From Pseudomonadota bacterium (GTDB taxonomy: Bacteria > Pseudomonadota > Gammaproteobacteria > Burkholderiales > SHXO01): 38,526 nucleotides of DNA. Each line of letters begins with the position of its first letter. Positions within the stretch are counted from its first letter, which is position 1. The stretch covers positions 1 to 38,526 of the forward strand of contig JAEZCG010000056.1 of assembly GCA_023430065.1 (NCBI GenBank). The letters run 5' to 3'. The notes beneath the pieces are model-generated. The model did no database searches, was not told where the DNA came from, and saw only the letters and a program-made list of their open reading frames with translations. The position numbers and the translations under genes are program-made. This document shows positions 1 to 16,249 of this stretch, one piece after another.

Positions 1-2
1 CC

Positions 3-977
3 TCAAGAATCACCTTCTGAATCTAACTCTACCAAGCGGTCAACGTTTAATAGTCTGGGGGAGTCGTCTGCACCCCGCTCGAGGATTCCAGCCACCCTTA
101 TGCGTGCGTCAAGGAGCTGCTTGCCGAGTTGGGCATACAGAGTACTTCCATACGCACATCTAATGTGCTGCGCATCTGCAACCCGACGCAACTCAAATCT
201 CTGAGCATCTAAATCGATCTCGCGCACTACCCCCTCAAACGACACATACTCGACTTGCGGACTAGGCTTCTTTAGAAGGCGTCCAATTTGCCTTCGCAGA
301 ACCGGAGTCAACGTGCCAACTGCTTTTCTTGCCTCGCTATCTTGGCCCGTTACTTCGATGGAGGTTATGCCATCATTTCCACTAGGAGCAATGCGACGAA
401 TCGCCAATAATGCCGCATCCCGAAGCCTTGGATCGGGAAGGGCTCGCCTCAACTCCTGCAATGATTCGGCATCGTCTCCCTCAACTATCGCTTGCGACGC
501 AGTCGCGATTGCGCTTAAAGCAGCGCGAGTAGCAAGGTGAAGGAGATCATCCTCCAGCAGAAGCGAGTCAGGTTTCGCGGGTGTTACTGCAAACCCAACG
601 AATAGGCTCCCCTTTGCTAAGCCTGAAACGCCTAGGTCGATTTCGCGCAAAGGCGTGCGACGATGCGGATCGATCCCAGCGATTACCTTCGTCAGATCGC
701 GCACTTGCACCTTCATGTTATCGAACAAACTAGAGACGAAGGACAGGCGAGGAATGTCCTTAACTCCGCTTCCTTCAACGTGGAGGAAGAGGTCCGCAGA
801 GTCTTTGGCCTTCGCAAGTGGGAAATCTTCTGAGTAGATGCTATCGAGCACTGCGTATAGGTGCTCGCAGGTCGACGTGACATCAATGCGATTCACCTGA
901 CCGAATAACCGTAGGGCGGCGATTTCGGAATGAACCAATTTCGCTCGTTGCTCAACTTGTTCTGTCCAGGTGGTCAT
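3..977 (-). CDS. Hypothetical protein, downstream partner of a DUF6932 gene
   Basis: Complete 324-residue ORF whose stop lies at the very edge of the window. I do not recognise the family. The N-terminal two thirds looks mixed alpha/beta, with the segment DLGVSGLAKGSLFVGFAV near residues 114-131. Residues about 240-318 are rich in alternating hydrophobics (SFEGVVREIDLDAQRFELRR, then RIRVAGIL) and look like a small beta-barrel or OB-like domain. There is no signal peptide or membrane segment, so it is probably cytoplasmic. Its ATG overlaps the stop of the upstream DUF6932 gene by 4 bp (ATGA), which implies translational coupling and a joint function. Base composition is clearly less GC-rich than the core genes, as expected for transferred DNA. 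A toxin-antitoxin or defence role is possible but is inference from context only. Confidence 0.7.
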   Translation of the reverse strand: MTTWTEQVEQRAKLVHSEIAALRLFGQVNRIDVTSTCEHLYAVLDSIYSEDFPLAKAKDSADLFLHVEGSGVKDIPRLSFVSSLFDNMKVQVRDLTKVIAGIDPHRRTPLREIDLGVSGLAKGSLFVGFAVTPAKPDSLLLEDDLLHLATRAALSAIATASQAIVEGDDAESLQELRRALPDPRLRDAALLAIRRIAPSGNDGITSIEVTGQDSEARKAVGTLTPVLRRQIGRLLKKPSPQVEYVSFEGVVREIDLDAQRFELRRVADAQHIRCAYGSTLYAQLGKQLLDARIRVAGILERGADDSPRLLNVDRLVELDSEGDS

Positions 978-1453
978 AAATGAACCTCTAGCAGCCCTTT
1001 CCGATCGCTCGGGTCCATGCCCCTGCGAAGCGCCTCATCGGTGCGCACGTATTGAAAGAATTGCCTTAGATCATGTGGTCCGATAGTAGGGCTATAGATG
1101 AAAAAGTGTACCGAGTACTGTTGCTTAATTTGTGTCTGGCGGTTGGCGTAGATGCCGAACCAGTGCACCACTCCAGCATCCGGCAAGCCCGAGAGGTCCG
1201 CCACTACATCAATGTCCTGTGGAACTGACTTGTCGCTAGTAAAGCTGCCGTCGATGAATAGGACGCTCGGGCAGTGTACCTGTTGATTCATCCACTGTAG
1301 AAATGCGCCAAACTGAGTCCACAAATGATCGCGCTGCGGAGAGTTGCAGAACCGCTCCTCGATCTCTTGCAAACTGCAGATGTGGTAGCCAGGCGGCAAA
1401 ACTCCAAAGGCATTGAGGTCTGGTATTGGCACAGGTACAGGCGCTCGAATCAA
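974..1453 (-). CDS. DUF6932 family, nucleotidyltransferase-like protein
   Basis: 159 residues. The N-terminal LPPGYHICSLQEIEERF, the central VLFIDGSFTSDK-VPQDIDVV and the C-terminal RKGLLEV match the DUF6932 pattern as I know it. G69-S70 followed by D80-I-D82 resembles the GS-x(n)-DxD signature of the Pol-beta-type (MNT) nucleotidyltransferase fold. The usual third carboxylate is not obvious: the strand YSVHFFIYSP lacks it, so activity is uncertain. The start used is TTG; an ATG at 1465 runs straight into a stop. An internal GTG about eight codons in is the alternative, and no good Shine-Dalgarno is visible for either. It is the first gene of a two-gene unit with the 3-977 gene (4-bp overlap). 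MNT-fold proteins often act in toxin-antitoxin pairs, so such a role is plausible but unproven. Confidence 0.75.
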   Translation of the reverse strand: MIRAPVPVPIPDLNAFGVLPPGYHICSLQEIEERFCNSPQRDHLWTQFGAFLQWMNQQVHCPSVLFIDGSFTSDKSVPQDIDVVADLSGLPDAGVVHWFGIYANRQTQIKQQYSVHFFIYSPTIGPHDLRQFFQYVRTDEALRRGMDPSDRKGLLEVHL

Positions 1454-1591
1454 TTGCCGTTACATGTGGAGAGAACGCTGTCGCTACTTGAATCGCATCT
1501 CTTAACGCCCCGATGGGTGAGACAAGGGACGTTGGATGGTCGTATAGGGACGTCAGCCGACCGGGCGCGGCCCTTAGTGTAGCGGCTATAG

Positions 1592-2356
1592 CTATCGACG
1601 CCTACGGCATGCCCATGCGGCTATCGCAAATGGCGCGAGCGCTAAGAAGTTTGGCTCAGGAATCTCTACTGTGAGCGAATCTATACCTGCAGGAGATCCA
1701 CAGCCGCATCCTTCAATGATGATCCACTTGACACCTTGCCAGAGCGGATCGTCGGCCAGCGACACAAGGTACCCCGACAATCCATCCGCGTAGGCGCCCT
1801 TGTCGTTATAGATGCCGCTGCCGACCGGAATAAAGCTGAGGACATTGAATGGAAGACCGCCGCGACTTAGCTTCAGGGGTGTTCCGCATAAGGGAACGAC
1901 TTGGTCTTCAGCAATAGGCTCCCCCTTGTCAGACACAGGCCCCAGAGGCTCACCAGCCTCGTCCACGACGCGACATCGAGTGGGATCCGTACCAAGGAAC
2001 GTGCTTCCGTCATAGTCCCACGGTTCGACAGGGAAGTCGGGATCGATGTTCTGACCGCATGCAAAGTCGTGGCAGCTTCCGTAGTCCCAGTGACCCTGCA
2101 CGTAACCGTCGCTGAAAAGATCCTTCTTTACGGTGTTCTGCCAGAAGAACTTCTTTTCTTCTCCGCGATAGAAATTGTAGTAGCCGCTTTGCGTCTCTCC
2201 GGGGCCGGGTTTACCAGTTCCGAACTCCAGCGTTAACGGCAATGCGAGAGATGGCCCTGACATCGCAAGTAACGCGGTACATAACGCCCAACCGGAGTAC
2301 AAACCAGTTTTGCCTAGACGGGAATCACCAGTGCCACGCCTGAAGCTCTTACTCAT
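1592..2356 (-). CDS. PEP-CTERM sorting domain protein, exported
   Basis: 254 residues from the ATG at 2356. This start is chosen over the in-frame ATG at 2362 because GGAGGG lies about 7 nt before it but only 1 nt before the other. A basic N-terminus is followed by a hydrophobic stretch (LCTALLAMSGPSLALP), a signal peptide of roughly 35 residues. The C-terminus is a textbook PEP-CTERM tripartite signal: IPEP, a hydrophobic helix (LALAPFAIAAWA) and RRRR. Such proteins are cut and anchored or released by exosortase (EpsH/XrtA type) in exopolysaccharide-producing Gram-negative bacteria. The mature part has six or so Cys residues and many Gly/Asp/Tyr but no domain I recognise. No exosortase gene is present here, so it must be encoded elsewhere. 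AT-richer codon use than the core suggests acquisition. Confidence 0.8.
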   Translation of the reverse strand: MSKSFRRGTGDSRLGKTGLYSGWALCTALLAMSGPSLALPLTLEFGTGKPGPGETQSGYYNFYRGEEKKFFWQNTVKKDLFSDGYVQGHWDYGSCHDFACGQNIDPDFPVEPWDYDGSTFLGTDPTRCRVVDEAGEPLGPVSDKGEPIAEDQVVPLCGTPLKLSRGGLPFNVLSFIPVGSGIYNDKGAYADGLSGYLVSLADDPLWQGVKWIIIEGCGCGSPAGIDSLTVEIPEPNFLALAPFAIAAWACRRRR

Positions 2357-2952
<596 letters not shown>

Positions 2953-2961
2953 GAGGGCGCA

Positions 2962-2967
2962 ATTCTA
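2962..2967 (-). promoter_or_regulatory. Possible -10 box of tRNA-Ser
   Basis: On the minus strand TAGAAT (5 of 6 consensus bases) lies about 10 nt before the 5' end of the tRNA. A matching -35 is weak (GATTTG at a 17-nt spacing). The position fits a short-leader stable-RNA promoter. Confidence 0.35.
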
Positions 2968-3206
2968 CCCCATCCGATCCTCGCCAAATCCCTTGACCGG
3001 GGCTGCACCAGCCAAGGGCCTGCTACGATGCCGGCCGACGGGGCGTCGTTCTTGCTTCAATCCCGCCCCGGGGGCGGTTGCGCCGCCGCCGCCAAGGTCT
3101 TCTCAAGGGTGCGCCGGTTTCGGTCGCCCCTGACCGCGAAACCGCCGTTTCACGACCCGCATCCGTCTCGCATGTCGCACGTTCACTGAGCACGACCCCG
3201 CTGCCC

Positions 3207-6089
<2,883 letters not shown>

Positions 6090-7457
6090 TGGATGCGTTT
6101 TCGTTCCTTGCCGCTGCGTCCAGCTCCCGCAGGTGCGCCAGCTTCTCCGCAATCCTGCCTTCTAGCCCGCGCGGCGTCGGCTGGTAGAAGCGCACCGGCG
6201 GCATGTCCTCGGGGAAGTAGTCCGCCCCTGCGGCGTAGGCGTCCGGCTCGTCGTGCGCATAGCGGTAGCGCTTCCCGTAGCCGAGTTCCTTCATCAGCCG
6301 CGTCGGCGCGTTGCGCAGATGCAGGGGTACGGGCCGTGACGTGTCGCGAGCCACGAAATCCCGGGCGGCATTATAGGCGACGTAGGCCGCATTACTCTTC
6401 GCCGCACACGCCAGGTACAGCACGGCCTGCGCGAGCGCCAGCTCGCCTTCCGGGGAACCGAGCCGCTCGTAGGTTTCGCACGCGTCCAGCGCCAGACGCC
6501 ACGCGCGCGGATCGGCCAGGCCGATGTCCTCGATCGCCATGCGTACCAGCCGGCGCCCCAGGTACAGCGGATCGGCACCGCCGTCGAGCATGCGCGTGAG
6601 CCAGTACAGTGCGGCATCCGGCGCGGACCCGCGCACGGCCTTGTGCAGGGCGGAGATCTGGTCGTAGAACGCCTCTCCACCCTTGTCGAAGCGGCGCAGG
6701 CGCTGGGCCAGCGCATCGCGGGCGAACGCCGCATCCACCTCCGTCCGCCCCTCGGTGCGCGCGGCCGCTGCAACCTGCTCGAGCATGTTCATCAGCCGCC
6801 GCGCGTCGCCGTCCACGAAGCCGATCATCAGTTCGCGCGCCTCGTCGTCCAGCCGCAGGAACGGCAGGTGCCGCTCGCGTGCCCGCTCGAGCAGCACGGA
6901 GAGATCCTCGGCCGACAGCGGTTGCAGCACATACACGGCGGCGCGCGACAGCAACGCACTGTTCACCTCGAAGGACGGATTCTCGGTGGTCGCACCGATG
7001 AAGGTGAACAGGCCCTGCTCGACGAAGGGCAGAAAGGCGTCCTGCTGCGACTTGTTGAAGCGGTGCACCTCGTCCACGAAGAGGATCGTGTGGCCGCCAC
7101 TCTGGCGCAGCGTTTCCTGCGCGCTTGCCACCGCCTCGCGTATATCCTTCACGCCCGAGAACACGGCCGAAAGCGCGATGAACCGGGCATTCGCCGCCTG
7201 CGCGAGGAGCCGCGCCAGCGTGGTCTTGCCCACCCCCGGCGGCCCCCACAGGATCATCGAGTGCAGCTTGCCGGAGCGGGCAGCGACTTCCAGAGGCTTG
7301 CCGGGGGCTAGCAGATGGCGCTGGCCCACCACCTCATCGACGCGTCGCGGCCGCATCAACTCAGCCAGTGGCGCGGCGGGATTCGGTGTGTCGAACAGGT
7401 CCGTCGAACTGGCGCGGGTCGTCACGGCCGATCAGGCACCCGGTTGGAGCGCAGCGC

Positions 7458-8086
7458 TCACTGGTCCTCCAGGACGTCCACCCCATCCGGCGGCGTGAAG
7501 GTGAAGGTACTCGGCCCCAGGCCCGGATTGCGCTGGATGCCGCTGAAGCGGATGCGCGTGACCTGTCCCAGATGGTCGTACAGTTCCATGGTGTCTAGGG
7601 TGTTGCCCTTGAAGCCCATGCGAACCTTCTCGAACATCGTGTCGTCGGTCTTCGGATATGCCTCCAACCAGTCGAGGCCGCCCTTCATGCCTTTCGCATC
7701 GAGGTTGTAGACCTCCTCGATCTCGTTGCTGCCGGCGAGCAGTGCCGCAGGACTGCTGCCCAGGGCGCCGTCGAGTTTCTTGACCGTGACCTGCGCCAGT
7801 TCCTTGTCGTACACCCACAGCTTCTCGCCGTCGCCGACGATCAACTGCTCGTACGGCTTGCGGTATTCCCAGCGGAACTTTCCGGGACGCGAGAAGCTGA
7901 GCTGGCCCTGTGCGGACTGCACCGCCTTGCCCTTCTCGTCGATCACGTCCTGCCTGAAGTTGGCGCGTGCGGACTGTGTCTGTGCGACGAAGGCCTGCAG
8001 CTTCTCGATGCTGCCGGCGTGGACCTGGGAGACGCCGGCCACCATCAGTGCACCGACCAGCGTGAGTGACGCGAACTTGTTTCCCA

Positions 8087-8090
<4 letters not shown>
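7458..8090 (-). CDS. lolA: Outer-membrane lipoprotein carrier protein LolA
   Basis: 210 residues, starting at the ATG (8090) that overlaps the ftsK stop as ATGA; a second ATG directly follows. Signal peptide [25 protein letters not shown], cleaved before GSIEKL. The mature part matches Lol[12 protein letters not shown], then [30 protein letters not shown], and the C-terminal [17 protein letters not shown]. LolA carries outer-membrane lipoproteins across the periplasm from LolCDE to LolB. It lies between ftsK and rarA as in many gamma- and betaproteobacteria and is translationally coupled to ftsK. Confidence 0.96.
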
Positions 8091-11497
<3,407 letters not shown>

Positions 11498-11518
11498 TGC
11501 CGCCATGGGACACCGTTC

Positions 11519-12112
11519 ATGGCCAAGACCAATCCGCCTCCCTCCGACGACGACCCCGCTCTTTTTCGCGAGGCGGTGAAGGACGTCGCGCCGCTGCGAC
11601 GGCGCGAACGCGTCGAGCATCCGCCGCAGCGTCCCGCACCCATACCAGTCCAGCGGATCCGCGACGAGCGTCAGGTGCTGGAAGACAGCCTGAGCGATGC
11701 GCCACCGCCCGAGATGGAGCTGGAATCAGGCGAAGTCCTCTCGTTCCTGCGCGAGGGCATGTCGCCACAGGTCCTGCGTCGGCTGCGCAGCGGGATGTGG
11801 ACGGTCCAGGAGGAGATCGACCTGCACGGTCTGCGCACCGAGGAGGCGCGACCGCTGCTGGTGCAGTTCCTGGAACAGGCGGACAGGCGCGGTGCGCGCT
11901 GTGTACGCGTGATCCACGGCAAGGGCCGCCGCTCCCCGAAGGGCGAGCCGGTTCTGAAACCGCGGGTGGCCTCGTGGCTGATCCAGCGCAAGGAAGTGGT
12001 CGCGTTCTGCGAGGCTCGGCCCGAAGGCGGCGGAAGCGGCGCGGTGCTGGTGCTGCTGCGCGCGAAGAAACCGGCCGGCATGCCGCGGGCCGGAGAGGAT
12101 GAAGACGATTGA
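11519..12112 (+). CDS. Smr-domain protein
   Basis: 197 residues. The N-terminal 85 residues are charged and Pro-rich, probably disordered. The Smr domain (about residues 95-180) has EEIDLHGLRTEEAR with the DLHG motif, RVIHGKGRRS with the HGxG motif, and a terminal VLVLLR strand. Proteobacterial stand-alone Smr proteins include SmrB, a nuclease that cuts mRNA between collided ribosomes, and SmrA. The order (extended N-terminus, then Smr) resembles these, but I cannot assign SmrA or SmrB from sequence alone. Start ATG 11519 has no strong Shine-Dalgarno; tight spacing behind trxB suggests co-transcription. It ends 27 bp from convergent glnB. Confidence 0.88.
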   Translation: MAKTNPPPSDDDPALFREAVKDVAPLRRRERVEHPPQRPAPIPVQRIRDERQVLEDSLSDAPPPEMELESGEVLSFLREGMSPQVLRRLRSGMWTVQEEIDLHGLRTEEARPLLVQFLEQADRRGARCVRVIHGKGRRSPKGEPVLKPRVASWLIQRKEVVAFCEARPEGGGSGAVLVLLRAKKPAGMPRAGEDEDD

Positions 12113-12139
12113 GCGCCGATCCCGGCGGTCGGATGGTGA

Positions 12140-12572
<433 letters not shown>

Positions 12573-12603
12573 TCGGCGCGATCATTTCGGGCGCGCTGCA
12601 CGC

Positions 12604-13743
12604 ATGTCCGCCCCAGTCACACGCATCCTGACCACCGTTGCCGCTGCGCCGTCCGCGCAGTGGAACGCGCTCGCCGGCGACTGTCCGTTCCTGCGGCACG
12701 AGTTCCTGGCCGCACTCGAGGACACCGACTGCGTCGGCGCGGATGCCGGCTGGGTTCCCTGCCACGTCACGCTGTGGGAGGCGGGGGAGTTGACCGGGTT
12801 CATGCCCCTGTATCTCAAGTCGCACTCCTACGGCGAGTACGTGTTCGACTGGAGCTGGGCCGATGCGTACCGGCGCCACGGCTTGGCCTACTACCCCAAG
12901 TTGCTCAGCGCCATCCCCTTCACCCCTGCGACCGGTCCGCGCCTGGTGGCCAAGCGGCCGGACCAGCGCCGTGCCCTGCTCGACGCCGCCTTCGATCTGG
13001 CCCACACGCAACGCGTGTCCTCGCTGCATGTGCTGCTGCCCACCGCTCAGGAGACGGAGGAATTGGCCGCACGCGGCATGATGATCCGCTCGAGTGTGCA
13101 GTTCCACTGGGAGAATCCGGGGCACGCGGATTTCGAGGGGTTCCTGGCCGGCATGAACCACGACAAGCGCAAGAAGATCCGGCAGGAACGCCGCCGGGTG
13201 CGCGAAGCGGGCATCGACTTCGCGCGCCTGACCGGGCGGGAGGCGGTCGAGGCGGACTGGGATTTCTTCACCTGGTGCTACCGCCGCACCTATCGTGCGC
13301 ATCATTCGACTCCCTACCTCAACCGGGCGTTCTTCCGACGGCTGGCGGAAACGATGCCGGACGACCTGTTGCTGGTGATCGCGCGACGCCAGGACCGCCC
13401 GATCGCCAGTGCGCTCAACGTGATGGGCGGCGGCATCCTCTACGGCCGCTATTGGGGCTGCGCGGAGTTCCATTCCGGGCTGCACTTCGAGACCTGCTAT
13501 TACCAGGCGATCGAGTTCTGCATCGAGCGCGGGCTGCACGCCTTCGAGGGTGGCGCGCAGGGCGAACACAAGCTCGCGCGAGGACTCCTGCCGGCGCGCA
13601 CGCACTCCGCGCACTGGCTGGCACACCCGCAGTTCTCCCAGGCCATCGACCAGTTCCTGCAGCGGGAAACGCGCGGCATCGGCGCCTACCTCGACGAACT
13701 CAACGAGCACAGCCCGTTCAAGCGCGCGGGAGAATCGCCCTGA
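12604..13743 (+). CDS. FemAB/GNAT-like protein (DUF482 family)
   Basis: 379 residues from ATG 12604; an ORF extension to 12502 covers the glnB promoter and is unlikely. The family (FemAB_like, often labelled peptidogalycan biosynthesis/recognition) is recognised from the PLYLKSHSYGEYVFDWSWADAY block, from NHDKRKKIRQERRRVREAGI, and from the terminal FEGGAQGEHKLARGLLPART. These proteins have a double GNAT fold. By analogy with FemX/FemAB they may transfer an aminoacyl group, but no substrate is known. No signal peptide, so cytoplasmic. Monocistronic; the RraA-like gene follows 147 bp later. Confidence 0.85.
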   Translation: MSAPVTRILTTVAAAPSAQWNALAGDCPFLRHEFLAALEDTDCVGADAGWVPCHVTLWEAGELTGFMPLYLKSHSYGEYVFDWSWADAYRRHGLAYYPKLLSAIPFTPATGPRLVAKRPDQRRALLDAAFDLAHTQRVSSLHVLLPTAQETEELAARGMMIRSSVQFHWENPGHADFEGFLAGMNHDKRKKIRQERRRVREAGIDFARLTGREAVEADWDFFTWCYRRTYRAHHSTPYLNRAFFRRLAETMPDDLLLVIARRQDRPIASALNVMGGGILYGRYWGCAEFHSGLHFETCYYQAIEFCIERGLHAFEGGAQGEHKLARGLLPARTHSAHWLAHPQFSQAIDQFLQRETRGIGAYLDELNEHSPFKRAGESP

Positions 13744-13890
13744 CGCACCGGCGCTTTCGGTCATAATCGATGCTCGCGACCGCGCCCCGATCGTCCGTGC
13801 CGCGCGCATCGTCTGCGCTTGCCTGCCTGCACGATCCCCGGACCCGCCCGACTGATAAAAGCCAATCCCACGACAACTGAGGAGACTGAC

Positions 13891-14580
13891 ATGATCGGAG
13901 AACCGGTCGCGCTGACCGTCCGTCGCAACATCGAGCGCCCCGCGCCTGCGCTGCTGGCAGCGTATCAGGGCGCCCCGACCGGGTTCGTGACCGACGCCTA
14001 CAACGGCAAGGGCTGCATGGACTACCGCATCAAGCCGCTCACCCCCGACATGTACCTGTGCGGACCTGCCGTCACCGCGTACTGCCCTCCCGGCGACATT
14101 CTGGCCGTCATGGCCACGCTGGACTTCGTGAAGAAGGGCGACGTGATCGTGATCGCCGGCGGGGGCGACAACCTCGCCGCGAAACTCGGCGACCTGTGGT
14201 TGCTGTGGGCGGCCAGGCTCGGCGTGGCGGGTATCGTCTGCGATGGCCTGGTGCGCGACGTGAAGGGGCTGCTGGCCGCGGGCGTGCCGGTCTTCGCCCG
14301 CGGCGCCTGCCCCAACGGCGGATTCAAGACCGGTCCGGGAGAAGTGAATCTGCCGGTGAGCTGCGGCGGCATCGCCGTCTCGCCCGGCGACATCGTGGTC
14401 GGGGACCGCGACGGTGTGGTGGCGGTGGCGCTCGACCAGGCCGAGCGCGTGGCGACTCAGTTGCAGGCCGTCAAGCAGAAGGAGGTCGAGGCCGAGGCTC
14501 GCGTTAAGGCAGGCGAGAAGCTGGAGTTCTGGAAGGAAGCGACGCTCGCGCAGCGCGGCGCCATCCGATACCTCGATTGA
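13891..14580 (+). CDS. RraA-family aldolase/decarboxylase (HMG or CHA aldolase-like)
   Basis: 229 residues from ATG 13891, preceded by GAGGAG at good spacing. The RraA/DlpA fold is indicated by VIAGGGDNLAAKLGDLW (pyruvate/metal-binding loop) and IVCDGLVRDVKGLLAAGVPVFARG, containing the DG-VRD motif that carries the catalytic Arg and the Mg-binding Asp. The C-terminus (EAEARVKAGEKLEFWKEA) is the extra helix typical of 4-hydroxy-4-methyl-2-oxoglutarate or 4-carboxy-4-hydroxy-2-oxoadipate aldolases, which split 4-hydroxy-2-oxoacids to pyruvate and also decarboxylate oxaloacetate. True RraA (RNase E inhibitor) is shorter (about 160). It stands apart from other catabolic genes, but gallate/protocatechuate 4,5-cleavage enzymes of this type are common in such genomes. 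Confidence 0.85.
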   Translation: MIGEPVALTVRRNIERPAPALLAAYQGAPTGFVTDAYNGKGCMDYRIKPLTPDMYLCGPAVTAYCPPGDILAVMATLDFVKKGDVIVIAGGGDNLAAKLGDLWLLWAARLGVAGIVCDGLVRDVKGLLAAGVPVFARGACPNGGFKTGPGEVNLPVSCGGIAVSPGDIVVGDRDGVVAVALDQAERVATQLQAVKQKEVEAEARVKAGEKLEFWKEATLAQRGAIRYLD

Positions 14581-14614
14581 GCCCTCGTGCGGCGGCGAGC
14601 GCCGCGCCGCGCGA

Positions 14615-15136
14615 TCAGGTGGACGGCGAGGCGGCGCGCACGCGGATGTCGCGCGCCATCCACAGCGCGGACTCGACGCCGCTGTAGTAGCGCGGGAGGA
14701 CGGCCACGTCCTGGAACCCGGCGGCGCGGTAAAAGCGACGCGCGCTCACGTTGTTCAACCGCACCTCGAGATGGATTGCACTCAGGCCGGCGGCGCTCGC
14801 CGACGCCTCGAGCCAGCGCAGCATTGCGATGCCCACCCCGCCACGCTGGTAGGCCGGCTTGACGGCGAACAGGTTCAGGTGCGCATGGTCGTCGCCGAAG
14901 TGCATCATCGCGAATCCGACCACCTTGCGGCCGACGGCTGCAACCAGCGTCGACGTATCGCGATCGACCATGTTGCGCGCCACGCGCGTGCGCGTCCAGG
15001 ACCACGCCAGTCCGTGCTCGATCAGATCGCGTGACATGAGCGCGATCTCCATGGCATCGCCCGGCTGAGCAAGCCGCATCTGCACGCCCCGGCGCATCAC
15101 GCCCAGCCTCCCATGTGCACGCGCGCTTGTCGACAT
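14615..15136 (-). CDS. GNAT family N-acetyltransferase (RimI-like)
   Basis: 173 residues using ATG 15136; starts at 15094 and 15076 (MRRG, MRLA) are alternatives. The GNAT core runs from MRLAQPGDAMEIALMSRDLIE to the acetyl-CoA loop LFAVKPAYQRGGVGIAMLRWLE (the Q/RxxGxG/A motif), then ALHLEVRLNNVSARRFYRAAGF-type strands typical of RimI. It transfers an acetyl group from acetyl-CoA to an amino group; the substrate cannot be read from sequence. Similarity to RimI (N-acetylation of ribosomal protein S18) is only at the fold and motif-B level. Confidence 0.82.
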   Translation of the reverse strand: MSTSARAHGRLGVMRRGVQMRLAQPGDAMEIALMSRDLIEHGLAWSWTRTRVARNMVDRDTSTLVAAVGRKVVGFAMMHFGDDHAHLNLFAVKPAYQRGGVGIAMLRWLEASASAAGLSAIHLEVRLNNVSARRFYRAAGFQDVAVLPRYYSGVESALWMARDIRVRAASPST

Positions 15137-15252
15137 TCGATGTTCACGTTCCTTCACTCTCTCGATGAGTGCTCCGGTCTCCTCGTCCGCCAGTATAGAC
15201 CGGCATCCCTGGCGCCGCGCAATCTTTCCCGCGGGCACGCAGCCGAAAATGA

Positions 15253-15276
15253 GAAAGGCCTCCGCGGAGGCCTTTC
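15253..15276 (-). terminator. Perfect palindrome, intrinsic terminator
   Basis: A 24-bp perfect palindrome with half-site GAAAGGCCTCCG. On the minus strand it is followed by TCATTTT, which makes it a rho-independent terminator 20 nt after the stop of the small secreted protein. It could act in both directions. Confidence 0.75.
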
Positions 15277-15295
15277 AGGCAGCCAGGGCGCCCGC

Positions 15296-15598
15296 TCAAT
15301 TGGTCGCGGGCTTGGGCGCCGATTCGGCAGCCTCCTCGGCCTTGCGCGCCGCCAGCTGATCCGGGCAATAGACCTCGAGCGTCTCGTCGTAGCACCAATG
15401 CGTGCCGAACCCGTCGTTCTTCTTCACGCACTGATAGAGATACTGTCCCATCTCGTCCGTGAAATGGCAGCCCTTGAAACGCTGCATGGCCCGTTCGCGC
15501 TGGTAGGTCGGAGCGGCGTCGCCTTCGGCCAACGCGGGAGCGGAAATTCCGGCGCTGACCAGCAGGATGGCCAGTGCGCGCTTGAGATCTGTGGGCAT
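15296..15598 (-). CDS. Small exported four-cysteine protein, unknown
   Basis: 100 residues from ATG 15598, supported by GAGGACG upstream; the ORF upstream of this is shadow. Signal peptide MPTDLKRALAILLVSAGISAPALA, then a mature domain with four Cys (KGCHF, YQCVK, HWCYD, VYCPD) that could form two disulfides in the periplasm, and an Ala/Glu/Lys/Pro tail. I do not recognise the family. It is followed by a strong terminator and appears monocistronic, with the divergent DUF456 gene on the other side. Confidence 0.75.
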   Translation of the reverse strand: MPTDLKRALAILLVSAGISAPALAEGDAAPTYQRERAMQRFKGCHFTDEMGQYLYQCVKKNDGFGTHWCYDETLEVYCPDQLAARKAEEAAESAPKPATN

Positions 15599-15759
15599 GA
15601 ACGTACGTCCTCGGCGAATGTCGATGGCAAAACGGATCTCCCCTCGCTCCGATCCGCCTCGCCCGCGGTTCCTGATTCCGGTCCACCGTGCGGGCTTTGG
15701 CATTCTACGCCAACATGCTGGAGCGCGAGCCTGCGCAACGACGAGGACCTGCACGAACG

Positions 15760-16239
15760 ATGACACTGCTGCTCTGGATGCTGGCGCTTACCCTGGTTGC
15801 GGTCGGCGTAGCCGGCACGATCCTCCCCGCGCTGCCCGGCGTGCCCATGGTGTTCGGCGGTCTCCTGCTCGCCGCCTGGGCCAATGGGTTCCATGCCGTC
15901 GGCTGGCCCGTTCTGACGGTGCTGGGGGCGCTTGCACTGCTCAGCTTCGTGGTCGACTTCGCCGCAGCGAGCCTCGGAGCCAGGCGCGTCGGCGCCTCGC
16001 GTGCGGCCATGCTGGGGGCGGCGCTGGGGACGCTGGTCGGCCTGTTCTTCGGGCTAGCCGGGCTGCTGGTCGGTCCGTTTGCCGGTGCGGCAGCCGGACA
16101 ATTCCTGGTTCGCCGCGACGTCGCCGACGCGGGTCGGGCGGGATTTGGCGCCTGGGTCGGGTTCCTGGTCGGAAGCCTGGCGAAGCTCGCCCTCGCACTA
16201 GCGATGGTGGTGATCTTCGCCGTGGCCTGGTTCGTGTGA
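15760..16239 (+). CDS. DUF456 family integral membrane protein
   Basis: 159 residues from ATG 15760. Almost entirely hydrophobic, with four to five membrane helices. The N-terminal VGVAGTILPALPGVPMVFGGLLLAAW in two parts and the internal GALLG/GPFAGAAAGQF repeats match DUF456. Function is unknown; the Gly-rich helices resemble small transporter or glycine-zipper proteins. It ends 10 bp before the convergent GST gene. Confidence 0.85.
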   Translation: MTLLLWMLALTLVAVGVAGTILPALPGVPMVFGGLLLAAWANGFHAVGWPVLTVLGALALLSFVVDFAAASLGARRVGASRAAMLGAALGTLVGLFFGLAGLLVGPFAGAAAGQFLVRRDVADAGRAGFGAWVGFLVGSLAKLALALAMVVIFAVAWFV

Positions 16240-16249
16240 GGCGTGCGCT

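Noticed and set aside
13819..13890. Upstream start for the RraA-like gene
   Set aside because: The ATG at 13891 has a strong GAGGAG site and matches the family N-terminus; the extension has neither.
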